Made by a program: the position numbers and the translations under genes
From: Platanthera guangdongensis
Lineage: Eukaryota > Streptophyta > Magnoliopsida > Asparagales > Orchidaceae
Direction: 5' to 3'
Length of the DNA stretch: 64,000 nucleotides
Assembly: GCA_039583875.1 (NCBI GenBank)
Contig: CM077158.1
Span: forward strand, 124,741,900-124,805,899
Notes under the pieces: generated by a model
What the model saw: the letters and a program-made list of their open reading frames with translations, nothing else
The model's database searches: none
Told to the model about the DNA's origin: nothing
Shown: positions 54,555-64,000 of the stretch, one piece after another
Numbering within the stretch: position 1 is the stretch's first letter
How the letters are laid out: every line of letters starts with the position of its first letter

Positions 54555-56541
54555 TGTCATTTATTTCCTCGACCACACACTCATTTGTTACTCCATTTAA
54601 CATGTAGTTTCTCACTCTTCTCATCTCTCCGCCTCCTGTATCCTCCCCTCTGGTATGCCCACCTCCTCCCTTATCATAGTCTACACTGTCACAACCTTCT
54701 CCATTACCTCGATCTACTTCGTCTCCTCCTCTTTCCTTATCAAAATATCCTTTGTCACACACTTCTCCCTCTGATGAACTATCTACTTGGGACCGTGTCT
54801 CACCTCCTCCTTATCATTATACTCGTCATCCTCTTCCTATATCCTCGCATCCACTAAACCTAGACTCAGTCCATACCTACTCTCGTGAGTGTCATGTGGA
54901 TGATCCTCCCGTGCATCACAACCCACCTCGTGAGTGGCATCCTCTAGAATGCCTCAGCCTTGCTACCCTACAATTGAACCTACCAACCCTACCTGCTACT
55001 GCCTGCAGTACTCCAGAGCCGACTTCCTACCGTGAGGCTGTCTAGATACCTGAGTGGCAGGTTTCTAAGTATGTTGAGTTGGAGGCGCTTCAGAACACTC
55101 ATATATGGGAGCTTATTCCTCTTCCACCTAATGTTGTTTCAATTACTTGCAAGTGAGTTTTTAAGGTCAAGAATTGCTCTGATAGTTATATGGAGATCTA
55201 CGATGCTCGGCTTGATGCTCGTGGTTTTCATTAGGAGCAGGGGAGAGACTATGACAAGACTTTTCTCTAGTTGCTCATATGGATAGAGTCTGGACTCTTA
55301 TTGCTATTATAGTTGTTCACCACTGGTCCCCATCACAGCTTAATGTGAAAAATGCCTTTCATAATGGTGATCTTCTACAGGAGGTATTCATGCTTCTTCC
55401 TCGGGGCTATCCTCTCCTCCAGGCCTTGTCTTTCACTTGAGGCGAGCTCTTTACGGGTTCAAGCAGGCGCCCCGTGCATGGTTTGCACATTTTTGTTCAT
55501 CCATTACAACCATCGATTTCCAGCCATGTCCACATGATCCTACTTTGTTTGTGCATTCCTCCTCTCGCTGTCGGGCCCTTTTGTTATTGTATGTGGATGA
55601 TATGAATATTACTAGTGATGATCTTTCTCATGTGTCCTTAATTAGGCATCACTTTCAGCAGTAGTTTCAGATGACTGACCTTGGACAGCTAAGCTATTTC
55701 TTGGGTCTTGAGGTCAGCTCTACAGATCACAGGTTTCAACTCTCTTAGCTGCGCTACATATCAGCTCTCCTTGCTTGGACTGCTCTCTCTGACTCTCGCA
55801 TAGAGGACACCCTTATGTAGCTCCACCTTCAGCTACGCCCGCATAATGGGGTTCCACTCTCTGATCCTACTCAATATCGCAACCTCGTGAGATGTCTCGT
55901 CTATCTCAACATTACTCGGCCTGAAATTTCCATGTTGTTCATGTGTTGAGCCAATTTGTTAGTGCCCCCACCTCTATGTATTATGGTCATCTATTACGGC
56001 TCTTGCCCTAACTCTAGGGGACGACCTCTCATGGTCTCTTCTTCTCCAGCAGTAGTTCTCTCCAGCTACATGCTTACTCTAACTCCACTTGGGCTAATGA
56101 CCCTGTTCACCTTCATTATGTCACTAGATTTTGTATGTTCTTGGGTTCTTCACTGATTGCATGGAAGTCCAAGAAACAAACTGGTGTTTCTTGCTTCAGC
56201 ACCGAGGCTGAGCTTCGAGCCATGACAACCACCGCTGAGGATATTATTTGACTTCGTTGGCTTCTTAAGGATCTTAGTGTATCTTCTCTAGATCTCAGTC
56301 CCCTCTATTGTGAGAACACCAGTGTCATTCTGATTACTCTAAACCTAGTGAAGTATTCTCTCTCCTAATATCAGGGTGGATGCTTTCTTCCTACATAAGC
56401 ATAATAGTTGTGGAACTCCAGGTCTGTCCTCTCCTTTAAGCCTTGCCTGCAGATTTGATGGCAAAGCCGTGGACGAGGATCCAACATGACTTTCAACTGT
56501 CCAAACTCTCGGTGTATGTTCCCCTTGAGTTTGTGGAGGGG
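54555..56541 (+). pseudogene. pol: E12 integrase tail, reverse transcriptase and RNase H
   Basis: A proline- and serine-rich linker (54600-55030) is followed by reverse transcriptase: PTSYREAV, VELEALQNTHIWELIPLP, DARLDARGFH, ALYGFKQAPRAWFAHF and catalytic YVDDMNITSDD at 55590. QMTDLGQLSYFLGLEV and PTQYRNLVRCLVYLNITRPE come next. RNase H follows at about 56140 (SLIAWKSKKQTGVSCFSTEA). Then comes a TGA where the family has tryptophan, and LRWLLKDLSVSS. Many stops and shifts are present. Confidence 0.85.
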
Positions 56542-56595
56542 TGTTAGATATATTGTATATTATGAGTAGTCGTGTTAGCTTAGAGTCACCTAAGG
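56542..56595 (+). repeat. E12 3' LTR stub
   Basis: TGTTAGATATATTGTATATT follows a purine run (GGAGGGG) after the pol end. Only about 54 bases remain before E14. Confidence 0.55.
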
Positions 56596-57017
56596 TGTTC
56601 CAAAGACCCTGAATTTTTGGTAATTTATTTCAATCTTCTTTTGGCTTAATAGTAACGTAAGGGCATTACATTAACGGATATTAGCAGTGTGTCGTCGTTA
56701 ATGCGTTTCTGTGACCGTTTGGTCAAGTTAACTAAAAATCGAGCTTGTTGGAGTATAGATTTTTCTGAGTTTAGAAAATTAAAGTAATTATTTTTAATCG
56801 CAATTGCCAAGTCTCGTTGTCGTAAACCGTGAAAATAAATCATAACTCGTCGACTTGTCAAACTCTACTTTTGACTACGTCGTTGTATTCATAGGACCAG
56901 TATTTACCTTCGGTGCTAATTTCATCGAAAACCAAGTTGGCATTAGTCCAAATAGTCAAATAAAAGGTTAAGACCATTTATATATCAAATTATTTAAATT
57001 AATATACATAAATTTCC

Positions 57018-57027
57018 TTTATAAAAG
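57018..57027 (+). promoter_or_regulatory. TATA box of E14 LTR
   Basis: TTTATAAAAG, followed by TTAGGTTTCCC. Confidence 0.72.
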
Positions 57028-57489
57028 TCGATCAACCATTAGATTTAGGTTTCCCAATTTCATCTTCCTGTTCTGTCGAACCAGAGTCGTGGGGGAGAGG
57101 AAGAAGCATTCTTCCGGGAGCTTTTCGTCGGTCGCCGCACTAGTGTACAAAATCTTCGTCGGAGTATAGATTTTGAAAGCTCTTGCAGAGATTTACGTGT
57201 GTGCGTTGAGTATTTCCGGTTTTGTGGATTTTTGGTGTTGGAGTGAGTAGCCCTAACCAACCTTTTTGTCCAAATCATTTTAGAAATTTGTTGTCGTAGT
57301 TTTATGGCAGACGATCTTTGACGTGGAGTGCCTAGGAGGCCGGAAATTGGAAGATTGGAGGTAAGTGGTGGACTATCCCTCTTGTTTGTCTTCTTTCAGT
57401 TCCTCTTCTTTTTTTTTAAAATTCCAAGATCGGTGATATTGATTTTGTAATTCCTAGTGTTGGTCTTTTTCAGTGATAATGATTTTCGG

Positions 57490-57870
57490 TTGTCCTTAGT
57501 TAGAATTTGTCAAGTAGTTATGTGAAATTTGTTAAGTAGTCGCGTCGATTTTGTTGAGTAGTCACGTATAATTCGTCGAGCAGTCACATAAAATTCGACG
57601 AGTAGTTACATAAGGTTCGTCAAGTTTGTCGAGAAGTGCGTTGAGTGCGTCGAGTAGTTAATTCAATTCTTCTAGTATGTAAGTCAATTCATCGAGTAGT
57701 TAAGTCAATTCATGGAGTAGTTAAATCAATTCGTTGAGTGGTTAGCCGAATTCGTCGAATAGTCAAGCTGAATTCGTCGAGTGGTTATGTCAAGTTCATC
57801 GAGTATTCTGGTAAGATTCATCGAGTTATTATGATAATTTGTCGGGTGATCACGTCGAATCAATGGATGG
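57490..57870. repeat. TTCGTCGAGTAGT repeat array in E14 LTR
   Basis: About 15 diverged units of roughly 20 to 25 bases built on ATTCGTCGAGTAGT, followed by TCACGT, TTAAGTC or similar. It lies about 470 bases downstream of the TATA box. Confidence 0.82.
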
Positions 57871-59180
57871 TCTCGACGAATTTGCTGTGAGGACTGTTTT
57901 TACTTAGAAATTCTGGGTTTTCCATGCGTCGTCGTGGTCATCTGATGGCAAGTCTTGTGTGGTGCTAGATTTTGGTTATGATGTTTATGGCCGGTTGGTT
58001 GGGTTGAAATGGATGACCACCAGCACAGTGCTTGTTTATGAATCATTACACCCAGTAGTTTTTGATTGACTGTTGGTTAGGGTGGAATGGATGAACACAG
58101 TTCCTTTTTGGATGTTTTGGTCTGATGGTTTGTGTTGGAAAGAATGCCACCACCTCAGTACTGTTTTATGACTGGTATTAATGATTCACTTTTTGATCCA
58201 ATCAGGCTCTTTTATTATATAAGTATATGATAAATTTTACAAATACTTATCACACTTGGTGCAGGTCTTTCTCTCATATAGCCAATTTGTGCTGAAATAT
58301 TTATGCTTATTGTTCATATGACCTTTATTTGATGTTGTTTCACAGCTACTCTCGTTAGGTTGGCAACTTCTTTAACTCAATGACCTTTAAAATTCTATTT
58401 GAGCTGCCTTTGCGCCTTTGTGCTACGACATTCTTTTCTTTTTGAATGCTTCGGGTTCGGACCAGTAGTAGTTAGAGTTATCCAAGTTTGATTCTTCCAG
58501 GCTTCTGTAGCTGATTTCTTTTTCTCTCATCAGTGAGAGGTAGTTTGTTGTTTTACTGACTTTATATTATATCTCAGACTTATACTATTGATGTTATGGG
58601 TTTGTGTCAGACTGTTGGCGCCCATAGCATAGTTTCTTTTTGTGTAGACTGTTTATTTGTTGTTTCTGCTACTACTACTGTTTGTTGTTGATGCATTGCT
58701 CTTTGGGACGATTTTATGATAGGATGCATATAATTTATTTTATATGTATATAAATCTGCACCTTTAATCATACTCACGACATTGTTTCAGCCAAACGTCA
58801 TTCTATTTTGAAGATATTAAAAGATCTTTTCTACTTATACTATATTTCGAAACTTGCATATCACTAGTTCATTGTTGGGTCTTCATACTCATGTAGGATA
58901 AAATGAATTAAAATTTATATTTTTCTTTTACGCTGCATATATATAAATACTTTTCTATTTGTGGACTAGTTGAATCACTAAACCAAGGGACACAGTCTTT
59001 GAAGTTTAAACTTAAATCATGTTCTTCAACATAAAATATATGTGTCTTTTATAAAAAATAAATGAAGAGATGAAGCTGCCTGAGCGTTGTTGTTGTCCCC
59101 TGCACTGCATGGCATCATGACGCATATTTTATCTCACTCTAATAATGTCTTTATATATTGAGAAAATGTGGGTTATGACA

Positions 59181-59855
59181 GTTGGTATCAGAGCTATGTT
59201 GGTTTGGTTCGTTAGATGGGTTATTCGAATGGCCATTCATTTTAGAATCTTACTTCATTGCATACACACACCGATGTATTATTAGTATGTCTTAGCTAAA
59301 GCATGGACATTATACTCGTAAGTATGACAGAAGTACACTAGGCATATTACGTAGTATGAGATGCATAATATGTGTTTTTATATGAATTCTCATAGGCATA
59401 GCAACATGTGACTGTTAAGTTTAAATGGGCGACTTAACATTATCACATAGATGCCCATTAGATTTTATTTTTATGTTACATGTGATATTATGTAGTATGG
59501 CATGCATAATATTTCATATGTACGTCGCTCATAACATGCATTAAGGCTTTTTTAGAATGCATAACACAATATAACATAGCATAAGCACACATGCCAAGTT
59601 AAGATTTAATACATGATGATACTCATACACACATGATTTGAAAGGAAGATTTAAGCACTCATGCATTCATATTATATGCACAAGAGTCGAGGGATAATGG
59701 AATATCATCCTAAGAAGGCATAACATCATTCATAGAAAATCTCAGAGAGAGGTAGTAGCAAGAGCAAGTGTATACACATTTCCCGTTTGACCTAAGTTGG
59801 ATAATTCTAGCATTAAGCCAAGTTTTGATGAGATGCCTGTTTGTATTCATAGAAG
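59181..59855 (+). other. E14 primer binding site and leader
   Basis: TTGGTATCAGAGCTATG (59182-59198) is a good initiator-methionine primer site. The remaining 650 bases are AT-rich, with no coding signal. Confidence 0.85.
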
Positions 59856-60248
59856 ATGGCTCTGAAGTGTCATACACTGAGGTCGACTCCCTAGTCTAAT
59901 GGTGAGTCTTCAGGTGCACATAATGAAGCAATGATCGAGGAGATGCTTCAAAGAAATGAGGCTCTGTCGAGGTAGATGGTTGCGATGCAAGCATTGATGT
60001 AGGTGTTGTTGACTGTCACTTTGGGCAGCTGGGGTACAGGACCCTGTAGTGTTTTTGGAACCCTACTTGTGATTTGGGCTAGGTTCACTATTAGGATTGA
60101 TGACCCAACATATATAGTCTAGGGTCATAAGTTAGTTCCATGGTTAAGGTCAGTCACATTAGGTTAGATTGTTGAAAACCAACCTTCAGATGACTTCAGA
60201 GATAGAAGACTATAAAGACAAGGCATTTTTAAATATTGTAGAAAAGGT

Positions 60249-60560
60249 GTTCGACGATAGCTGAACTCAGCTCAACGATCATCGATCTCAGATCGACAAA
60301 CTCAGAGTTCCTTCTCTGAGTTGAGCTTGACGAAAGTCAAGCTGAGGTTGACGAACTCTGATCCTTCCTCAGAATCTCAGGTCGACGAAGTGCCTTCTCA
60401 GTTCGACGAACTTGGAGCTCATATTGGTAAGAATATTTTCTATTCGACGATCTTATAGCTCAGCTCGACACAGGAGAATTATCAGTTCGATGAACTTGGA
60501 GCTCAGGTTGACGAAATCTTTGTTGAGTTCGACTAACTCCTTCTAGGTTTTGTTCAACGA
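60249..60560. repeat. TTCGACGAACTCAG repeats in E15 U3
   Basis: Diverged copies of TTCGACGAACTTGGAGCTCAG, split here as TTCGACGAACT and GGAGCTCAG, plus inverted forms such as GAGCTTGACGAAAGTCAAGC. Confidence 0.78.
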
Positions 60561-60829
60561 AACTTCTCTGCAGTTTCTCAAATCGACTAAAGAAGTTTGA
60601 TTTCAAGTATTAAGATAGTAATACTCTATTAATTAATGCTCAATATTCTTAATAATATAGCCATTTTCTGGCCACATTAATTACGGATCACAGAGTTATT
60701 ACTCTACCATTTGTACTGGGAGAGTTGGGGAAATACATTGAAGAAAAAAATCAGTCGTTCCAACTCCCAAAAATTATGCAAAAGATTTCAAGGAATTTGA
60801 AATTCAAATGGGTTTGAATCAGCAATCAA

Positions 60830-60838
60830 TATATAAAG
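60830..60838 (+). promoter_or_regulatory. TATA box of E15 LTR
   Basis: TATATAAAG, downstream of the repeat-rich U3. Confidence 0.6.
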
Positions 60839-61280
60839 AAATTTTTCAGTAGATTGAGATAGTGACACACACACAGAACAAGCAGTAATCAACAAGAAGA
60901 AGAAAGAGAAAATTCTGCAATCAGAGAACAAGAGACATAGACAAATAAACATCTTGTTCATCATCTTTTTCCTCAAGCATTTCTTCCATCAAAATATATT
61001 CAATCTGAGACCAAAAGCTCAATCTCTCAGAATCATTTACTGGAAGAAGAAGTTTTCATCTTTGAAGGCCTACACCCTGAAGTAAAGCTTCCACTCCTAA
61101 TCAGATTTCTATAACTCAGGGGGAGCTTTGACAACATCAACAAAATACACTAGTCTTCTCAGATATTTGAGATAGAGAAGTCATAATCTTTTATTTTCTT
61201 CTACTGTGTACAGGGTTATAACTCCCTTCAAAAGTTAAACCCTTTGATCACAAGTCACCTGATCAAAAGGCTTGGTTTGG

Positions 61281-61402
61281 TTGTTGGGCACCTGATCAAA
61301 AGATCAAAGGGTTGCTAGATCTCCCTTAGAAAATAGATCTTGTGGTGATAGGGCACCTGATCAAAAACTTGTGGTGGTAGGGCACCTGATCAAAAACCTG
61401 TA
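61281..61402. repeat. 29-bp direct repeats in E15 LTR
   Basis: GGGCACCTGATCAAAA occurs at about 61286, 61351 and 61380, each followed by related text; the last two copies are 29 bases apart. This occupies the place held by the hairpin array in E7 and E11. Confidence 0.8.
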
Positions 61403-61522
61403 GTGGATTCCTACCAGGGTGGTAGAAGAGTGTCTGTACCCAGGTTTATTGGGGAACCACTATAAACTCCTTGTGTCATCTAGTTATGCTTAACTTTTTT
61501 ATTTTCTATGTTGTGATTGTTC

Positions 61523-61530
<8 letters not shown>

Positions 61531-61558
<28 letters not shown>
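61531..61558. repeat. (TA)n microsatellite
   Basis: About 13 TA units in E15. Confidence 0.95.
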
Positions 61559-61827
61559 CACCTATTTTAATCCGTTGTAAAAACAAAGTTAAATTTTAAA
61601 ATACTATATTCACCCCCCCCGAAAGTTAGTTAGATCAATCCCTCAATTTCAAGTGTGTCGAGTTATTCCTGTCCCTCCTGCTCCCCTGGTGCCTCTTATT
61701 CTGTTGCCGCCTCAGATGAATTTCATCTCACATCTCCAACATTTAGGACCCCCGACCTATGATGGGAGGGCTGATTTTGTGGCATTAGATAGCTGGATTA
61801 TAGATATCGTGTTAAAGTTTCTCAACG

Positions 61828-63481
61828 TGGTCAGCAAGATAGCCCAAACACCAAATTAATATCTTCGAAACTACCCAGTTCGCACGTTGAACCAGCGGAA
61901 ACCATGGAATAGAGGTAAATCCCAACAAACAATGGAGGCACAAGCAGGTCTATTATCATTCACTTCTTTACAACGCGAGGCATACATAGCGAGACATGAT
62001 TTTGCTAGTATAACAACTGTAAACAGAAAGCACAAAAAACAAGCCGGGCGGACAGCACCGGAGTCCGCCGAGACCGCGAGGTCGCCGAGGTTGCCGAGTC
62101 CGCTGAGATCGCCCGCACTTAGCTGCAGTCCGCCGAATCACCACGGAGTCTGCCGAAGCCGCGAGGCCGCGCGGACACACCGTTATTCGTCTCCTGCTGA
62201 ACCTGAACTGAGGAACACCCCTACCCGCCTGAAGCCGGCGGACAGGTTATTGAAGCTGGCAAAGATGAAACAGAACTGACAAGCCGCAGAGCGACCTCCT
62301 GCTGAGTCCGCAGAGACCGCACACTTCCAAGCACTTGACCGAAGTCACAGCCAAACTCCTGGCTAATTGAAGCTATCTGCGTGACCTGCACATAGCAAAC
62401 CGTCAGCCTGAAACAATCCGCACGGACTGACAAACACAGACCGCAGCTCCTTGCACACCCCAACTTACTGTTCACTCAAGTTACTTAGGTTACTGTAGAT
62501 GTGCCAGGGGGGTCCTATTTATAGGCAGGGTGAGGAGTGTGGTCACCGCCCAAGAGATAGCGACACCGCCCCAGCCCGCGCGATAGCAAACCTCCGTCCG
62601 CTGAGTCCGCAAAGACTTAGCCGGATACCAAGGAAAACCGCCAGGAGCAAGGCAACCATTGACGAACCCTCTCCAGTCCGCCCAAGCGATACAGACAAGG
62701 CATCAGCCCGCAAAGCTCCAACCACTGCAGGACAGTAACCCCCTTCAATGGCAGTCCACACCAACCCGAGGCAGTCCGCAAGACTCACACCTCAATCCGC
62801 CACAAGTCCACGACCAAAGGCAGACAGTAACAGTCCGCCCGGTCACAGCGGACTTGGCGGATACGGCGGACACCATGAACTTGACACAAAGTGTGACCAA
62901 GTCCAAAACCATCAAGGGCCAATGCGAGCATGGCGGACGCAAACCCCCGTCCGCCAAACACCAAAACACAGACCGCCAGCAGTCCCCAGGCACCTCGCAC
63001 TCCTGTCCAACGCAGCAGCCTCCTCCCAGACTCCAAACACCAGTCTGCCAACCAGTCTCCACAGCAGAGCACCTGCTGTAATCACCAGAACTTGACAAGG
63101 CCTCAGCCAAGCTCTAAGCCCAGTCCGCAACAGCTAATACCGAGGACACATCAGTCTGCAAGCTTCCCGCGGACATGAGCCAACCCGACTATCAGCACAA
63201 GCTTGCACCCGCGGCCACTGAGCAATGCACCAGTCCGCAAGCCTCCACCCGCTCAGGCCGCTCCTGGGCAAAGCCAATCAGCAACACGCTATCCGCAGAC
63301 ACCAGGCCGCATAGTCCGCGGACTCCATGCAACAACCCGCTCAGAACACAGCCGACTTCTCACTAGACCTTCCACCAGGCCGCACATCACATTCCGCCCA
63401 GTCCGCCTAGTCCGCCAATGCTGTCCGCCCCAGGCCGCCCGTCCTGTCCTGTCACCCACTTCCACTTCACAAAATTCAACA
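61828..63481 (-). repeat. E16 3' LTR
   Basis: 1654 bases, minus-strand TGTTGAATTTTGTGAAGTGG at 63481 to CTGACCA at 61828. It is unusually GC-rich, with well over a dozen GTCCGC sites and several GCGCGGAC palindromes. The polypurine tract CTTCAAGGGGGAG (minus strand, 63494-63482) precedes it. Confidence 0.88.
62514..62525 (-). promoter_or_regulatory. TATA box of E16 LTR
   Basis: CCTATAAATAGG on the minus strand; it lies in the same GGTGACCACACTCCTC context as E9. Confidence 0.78.
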
Positions 63482-64000
63482 CTCCCCCTTGAAGTGGAAA
63501 GTGGTTACCAAACCCAGCAAGCTGCGCAAGCGTTCAAAAGGCCCCTTCGACAGTGGCTTTGTGAATATGTCAGCAAGATTATCTTCACTCCGAACATTCC
63601 CGACCAGCAGAGACCCCTCTAACACCTTCTCCCTGATGAAGTGGTGATCAATCTCTATATGCTTGGTCCTGGCGTGACACACTGGATTGTTAACCAATTT
63701 GAGAGCACTCTCATTGTCACCCCAGAGTAAAGTAGGCCCTTGCACTTCTTCATGAACATCCTCTATAAGCCTCCTCAACCAAACGACTTCCCGAGCAGCC
63801 AAGGCCGACGCCTTATACTCCGCCTCCGTGGTTGAAACCGACACCGAGTCCTACTTCTTGCTACACCACGAGATGCTAGCTGAGCCACAAGTGAACACAT
63901 AACCTGAAGTAGACCTTCGATCATCCGAATCACCGCTATAGTCGGCATCCGTGTACCCGAGCAACGCAAACTCCGCGTCCCTTCTATAGAGGAGTCCCAT
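63476..64000 (-). pseudogene. pol: E16 RNase H, one nonsense change
   Basis: An open minus-strand frame from the window edge: [37 protein letters not shown] and [12 protein letters not shown] at about 63852 stands where the family has glutamine (KKQDSVS). It continues VSTTEAEYKASALAAREVVW, LLWGDNESALKLVNNPVCH, RTKHIEIDHHFIREKVLEGS, EDNLADIFTKPLSKGPFERL and LGLVTTFHFKGEC. All core RNase H blocks are intact apart from that stop. The terminator TGA lies inside the LTR. Confidence 0.93.

Larger units (their letters stand above)
47262..56595 (+). mobile_element. E12: old copia relic split by E13
   Basis: Gag tail, protease, integrase, reverse transcriptase and RNase H appear in copia order, with E13 inserted inside the integrase C-terminal part. 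Excluding E13, about 3.6 kb remain. It is heavily mutated, more than the other copia copies here. The 3' end is a short LTR stub (56542-56595) cut by E14; the 5' LTR is missing, replaced by E11. Confidence 0.82.
56596..59180 (+). repeat. E14 5' LTR
   Basis: It ends GGTTATGACA directly before the primer site; the start TGTTCCAAAGACCCTG is inferred from the TG rule and the end of the E12 stub. A TATA box is at 57018. The repeat array at 57490-57870 and then 1.3 kb of AT-rich DNA without features follow. Confidence 0.7.
60050..61651 (+). mobile_element. E15: SIRE-like solo LTR in E14 gag
   Basis: It starts TGTTTTTGGAACCCTAC (edge uncertain) and ends CCCTCAATTTCA, with TTCACCCCCCCC and GGGGAACCACTATAAACTC (61449-61467) as in E7, E8 and E11. 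No internal region follows; E14 gag resumes. AGTGT occurs at 60048-60052 and at 61652-61656, but the left copy overlaps the TG start, so the duplication is not clean. Confidence 0.7.
56596..61827 (+). mobile_element. E14: Ty3/gypsy chromovirus-like LTR and gag start, split by E15
   Basis: A 2.6-kb LTR, primer site, leader and gag N-terminus, interrupted by E15 and then cut by E16. The layout and gag text (HLGPPTYDGRADFVALDSWI) match the chromovirus group that includes E10. The gag segments of E14 and E10 do not overlap enough to say whether they are one family. Confidence 0.8.
59856..61827 (+). pseudogene. gag: E14 gag N-terminus, split by E15
   Basis: The first part (59856-60049) starts MALKCHTLRSTP and contains EAMIEEMLQRNEAL, with TAG stops. 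The second part (61652-61827) gives VIPVPPAPLVPL, HLGPPTYDGRADFVALDSWI and IDIVLKFLN, the typical capsid start of chromoviruses. E15 (60050-61651) lies between; E16 cuts the gene at 61828. Confidence 0.78.
61828..64000 (-). mobile_element. E16: copia element, 3' end
   Basis: 3' LTR, polypurine tract and RNase H on the minus strand; the rest lies right of the window. Same LTR family as E9 and E13. It inserted into gag of E14; the left target sequence is CAACG (61823-61827). Confidence 0.88.

Noticed and set aside
54483..55045. Proline- and serine-rich open frames as a possible host gene
   Set aside because: They are the variable linker between copia integrase and reverse transcriptase in E12.
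62499..63622. Several overlapping open frames of 80-140 codons on both strands
   Set aside because: They arise from the low stop content of the GC-rich GTCCGC repeats in the E16 LTR; none carries a domain.
1..64000. tRNA, rRNA or single-copy host genes
   Set aside because: I found no cloverleaf-like box pair, no rRNA text and no coding stretch outside retroelement domains; a tRNAscan and protein search would be needed to exclude small ones.

Overview
The window looks like intergenic heterochromatin of a large-genome flowering plant. I find no host gene, tRNA, rRNA or bacterial-type operon. Every coding stretch I can name is a gag or pol piece of an LTR retrotransposon: Athila-like and chromovirus-like Ty3/gypsy, and SIRE-like and other Ty1/copia. 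All are broken or partial. I label the elements E1 to E16; lineage names come from remembered motif patterns, not from a search.

Left block (1-11582): E1 (1-4607, minus) is the 5' part of a chromovirus-like gypsy element. It abuts E2 (4608-9613, plus), an Athila-like element with gag and protease but no reverse transcriptase or integrase. E3 (9614-11582) is the 3' part of a gypsy-type LTR. Middle block (11583-32495): E4 is a minus-strand copia element split by two insertions. E5 (14722-27734, minus) is a full-length Athila-type element with 3.2-kb LTRs and an AGGAG target duplication. E6 (29063-31766, plus) is a solo LTR of the same family with a TCGAG duplication. E4 itself lies inside the 5' LTR of E7 (32496-38022, plus), a SIRE-like copia element whose LTR is fused straight to reverse transcriptase. 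Right block: E8 (38023-40538), a SIRE-like LTR plus gag, starts inside the 3' LTR of E7. It is followed by E9 (40539-41812, copia LTR, minus), E10 (41813-45829, chromovirus gag-pol), E11 (45830-47261, truncated SIRE-like LTR), E12 (47262-56595, old copia relic) split by E13 (48865-54549, two-LTR deletion derivative), E14 (56596-61827, chromovirus LTR and gag) split by E15 (60050-61651, SIRE-like LTR), and E16 (61828-64000, 3' end of a minus-strand copia element).

The elements do not form a pathway; they form a stratigraphy. E7 holds E4, which holds E5 and E6. The left side of the same nest appears to continue as E3, E2 and E1. None of the elements looks autonomous.

The most unusual signal is in the LTRs. 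Three SIRE-like LTR families (E7, E8, E11) carry, downstream of the TATA box, a train of tiny stem-loops. The stem sequences differ from unit to unit but still pair, and the units are joined by a nearly constant linker (TGAGGTAG, TGAGTTGTAG). Other LTRs here carry dense arrays of short palindromes (CTCGAG in E8, CACGGGCGTG in E3, E5 and E6) or TCGTCGAG-type repeats (E7, E14, E15). E5 also carries two copies of a stem-loop plus polypurine module.
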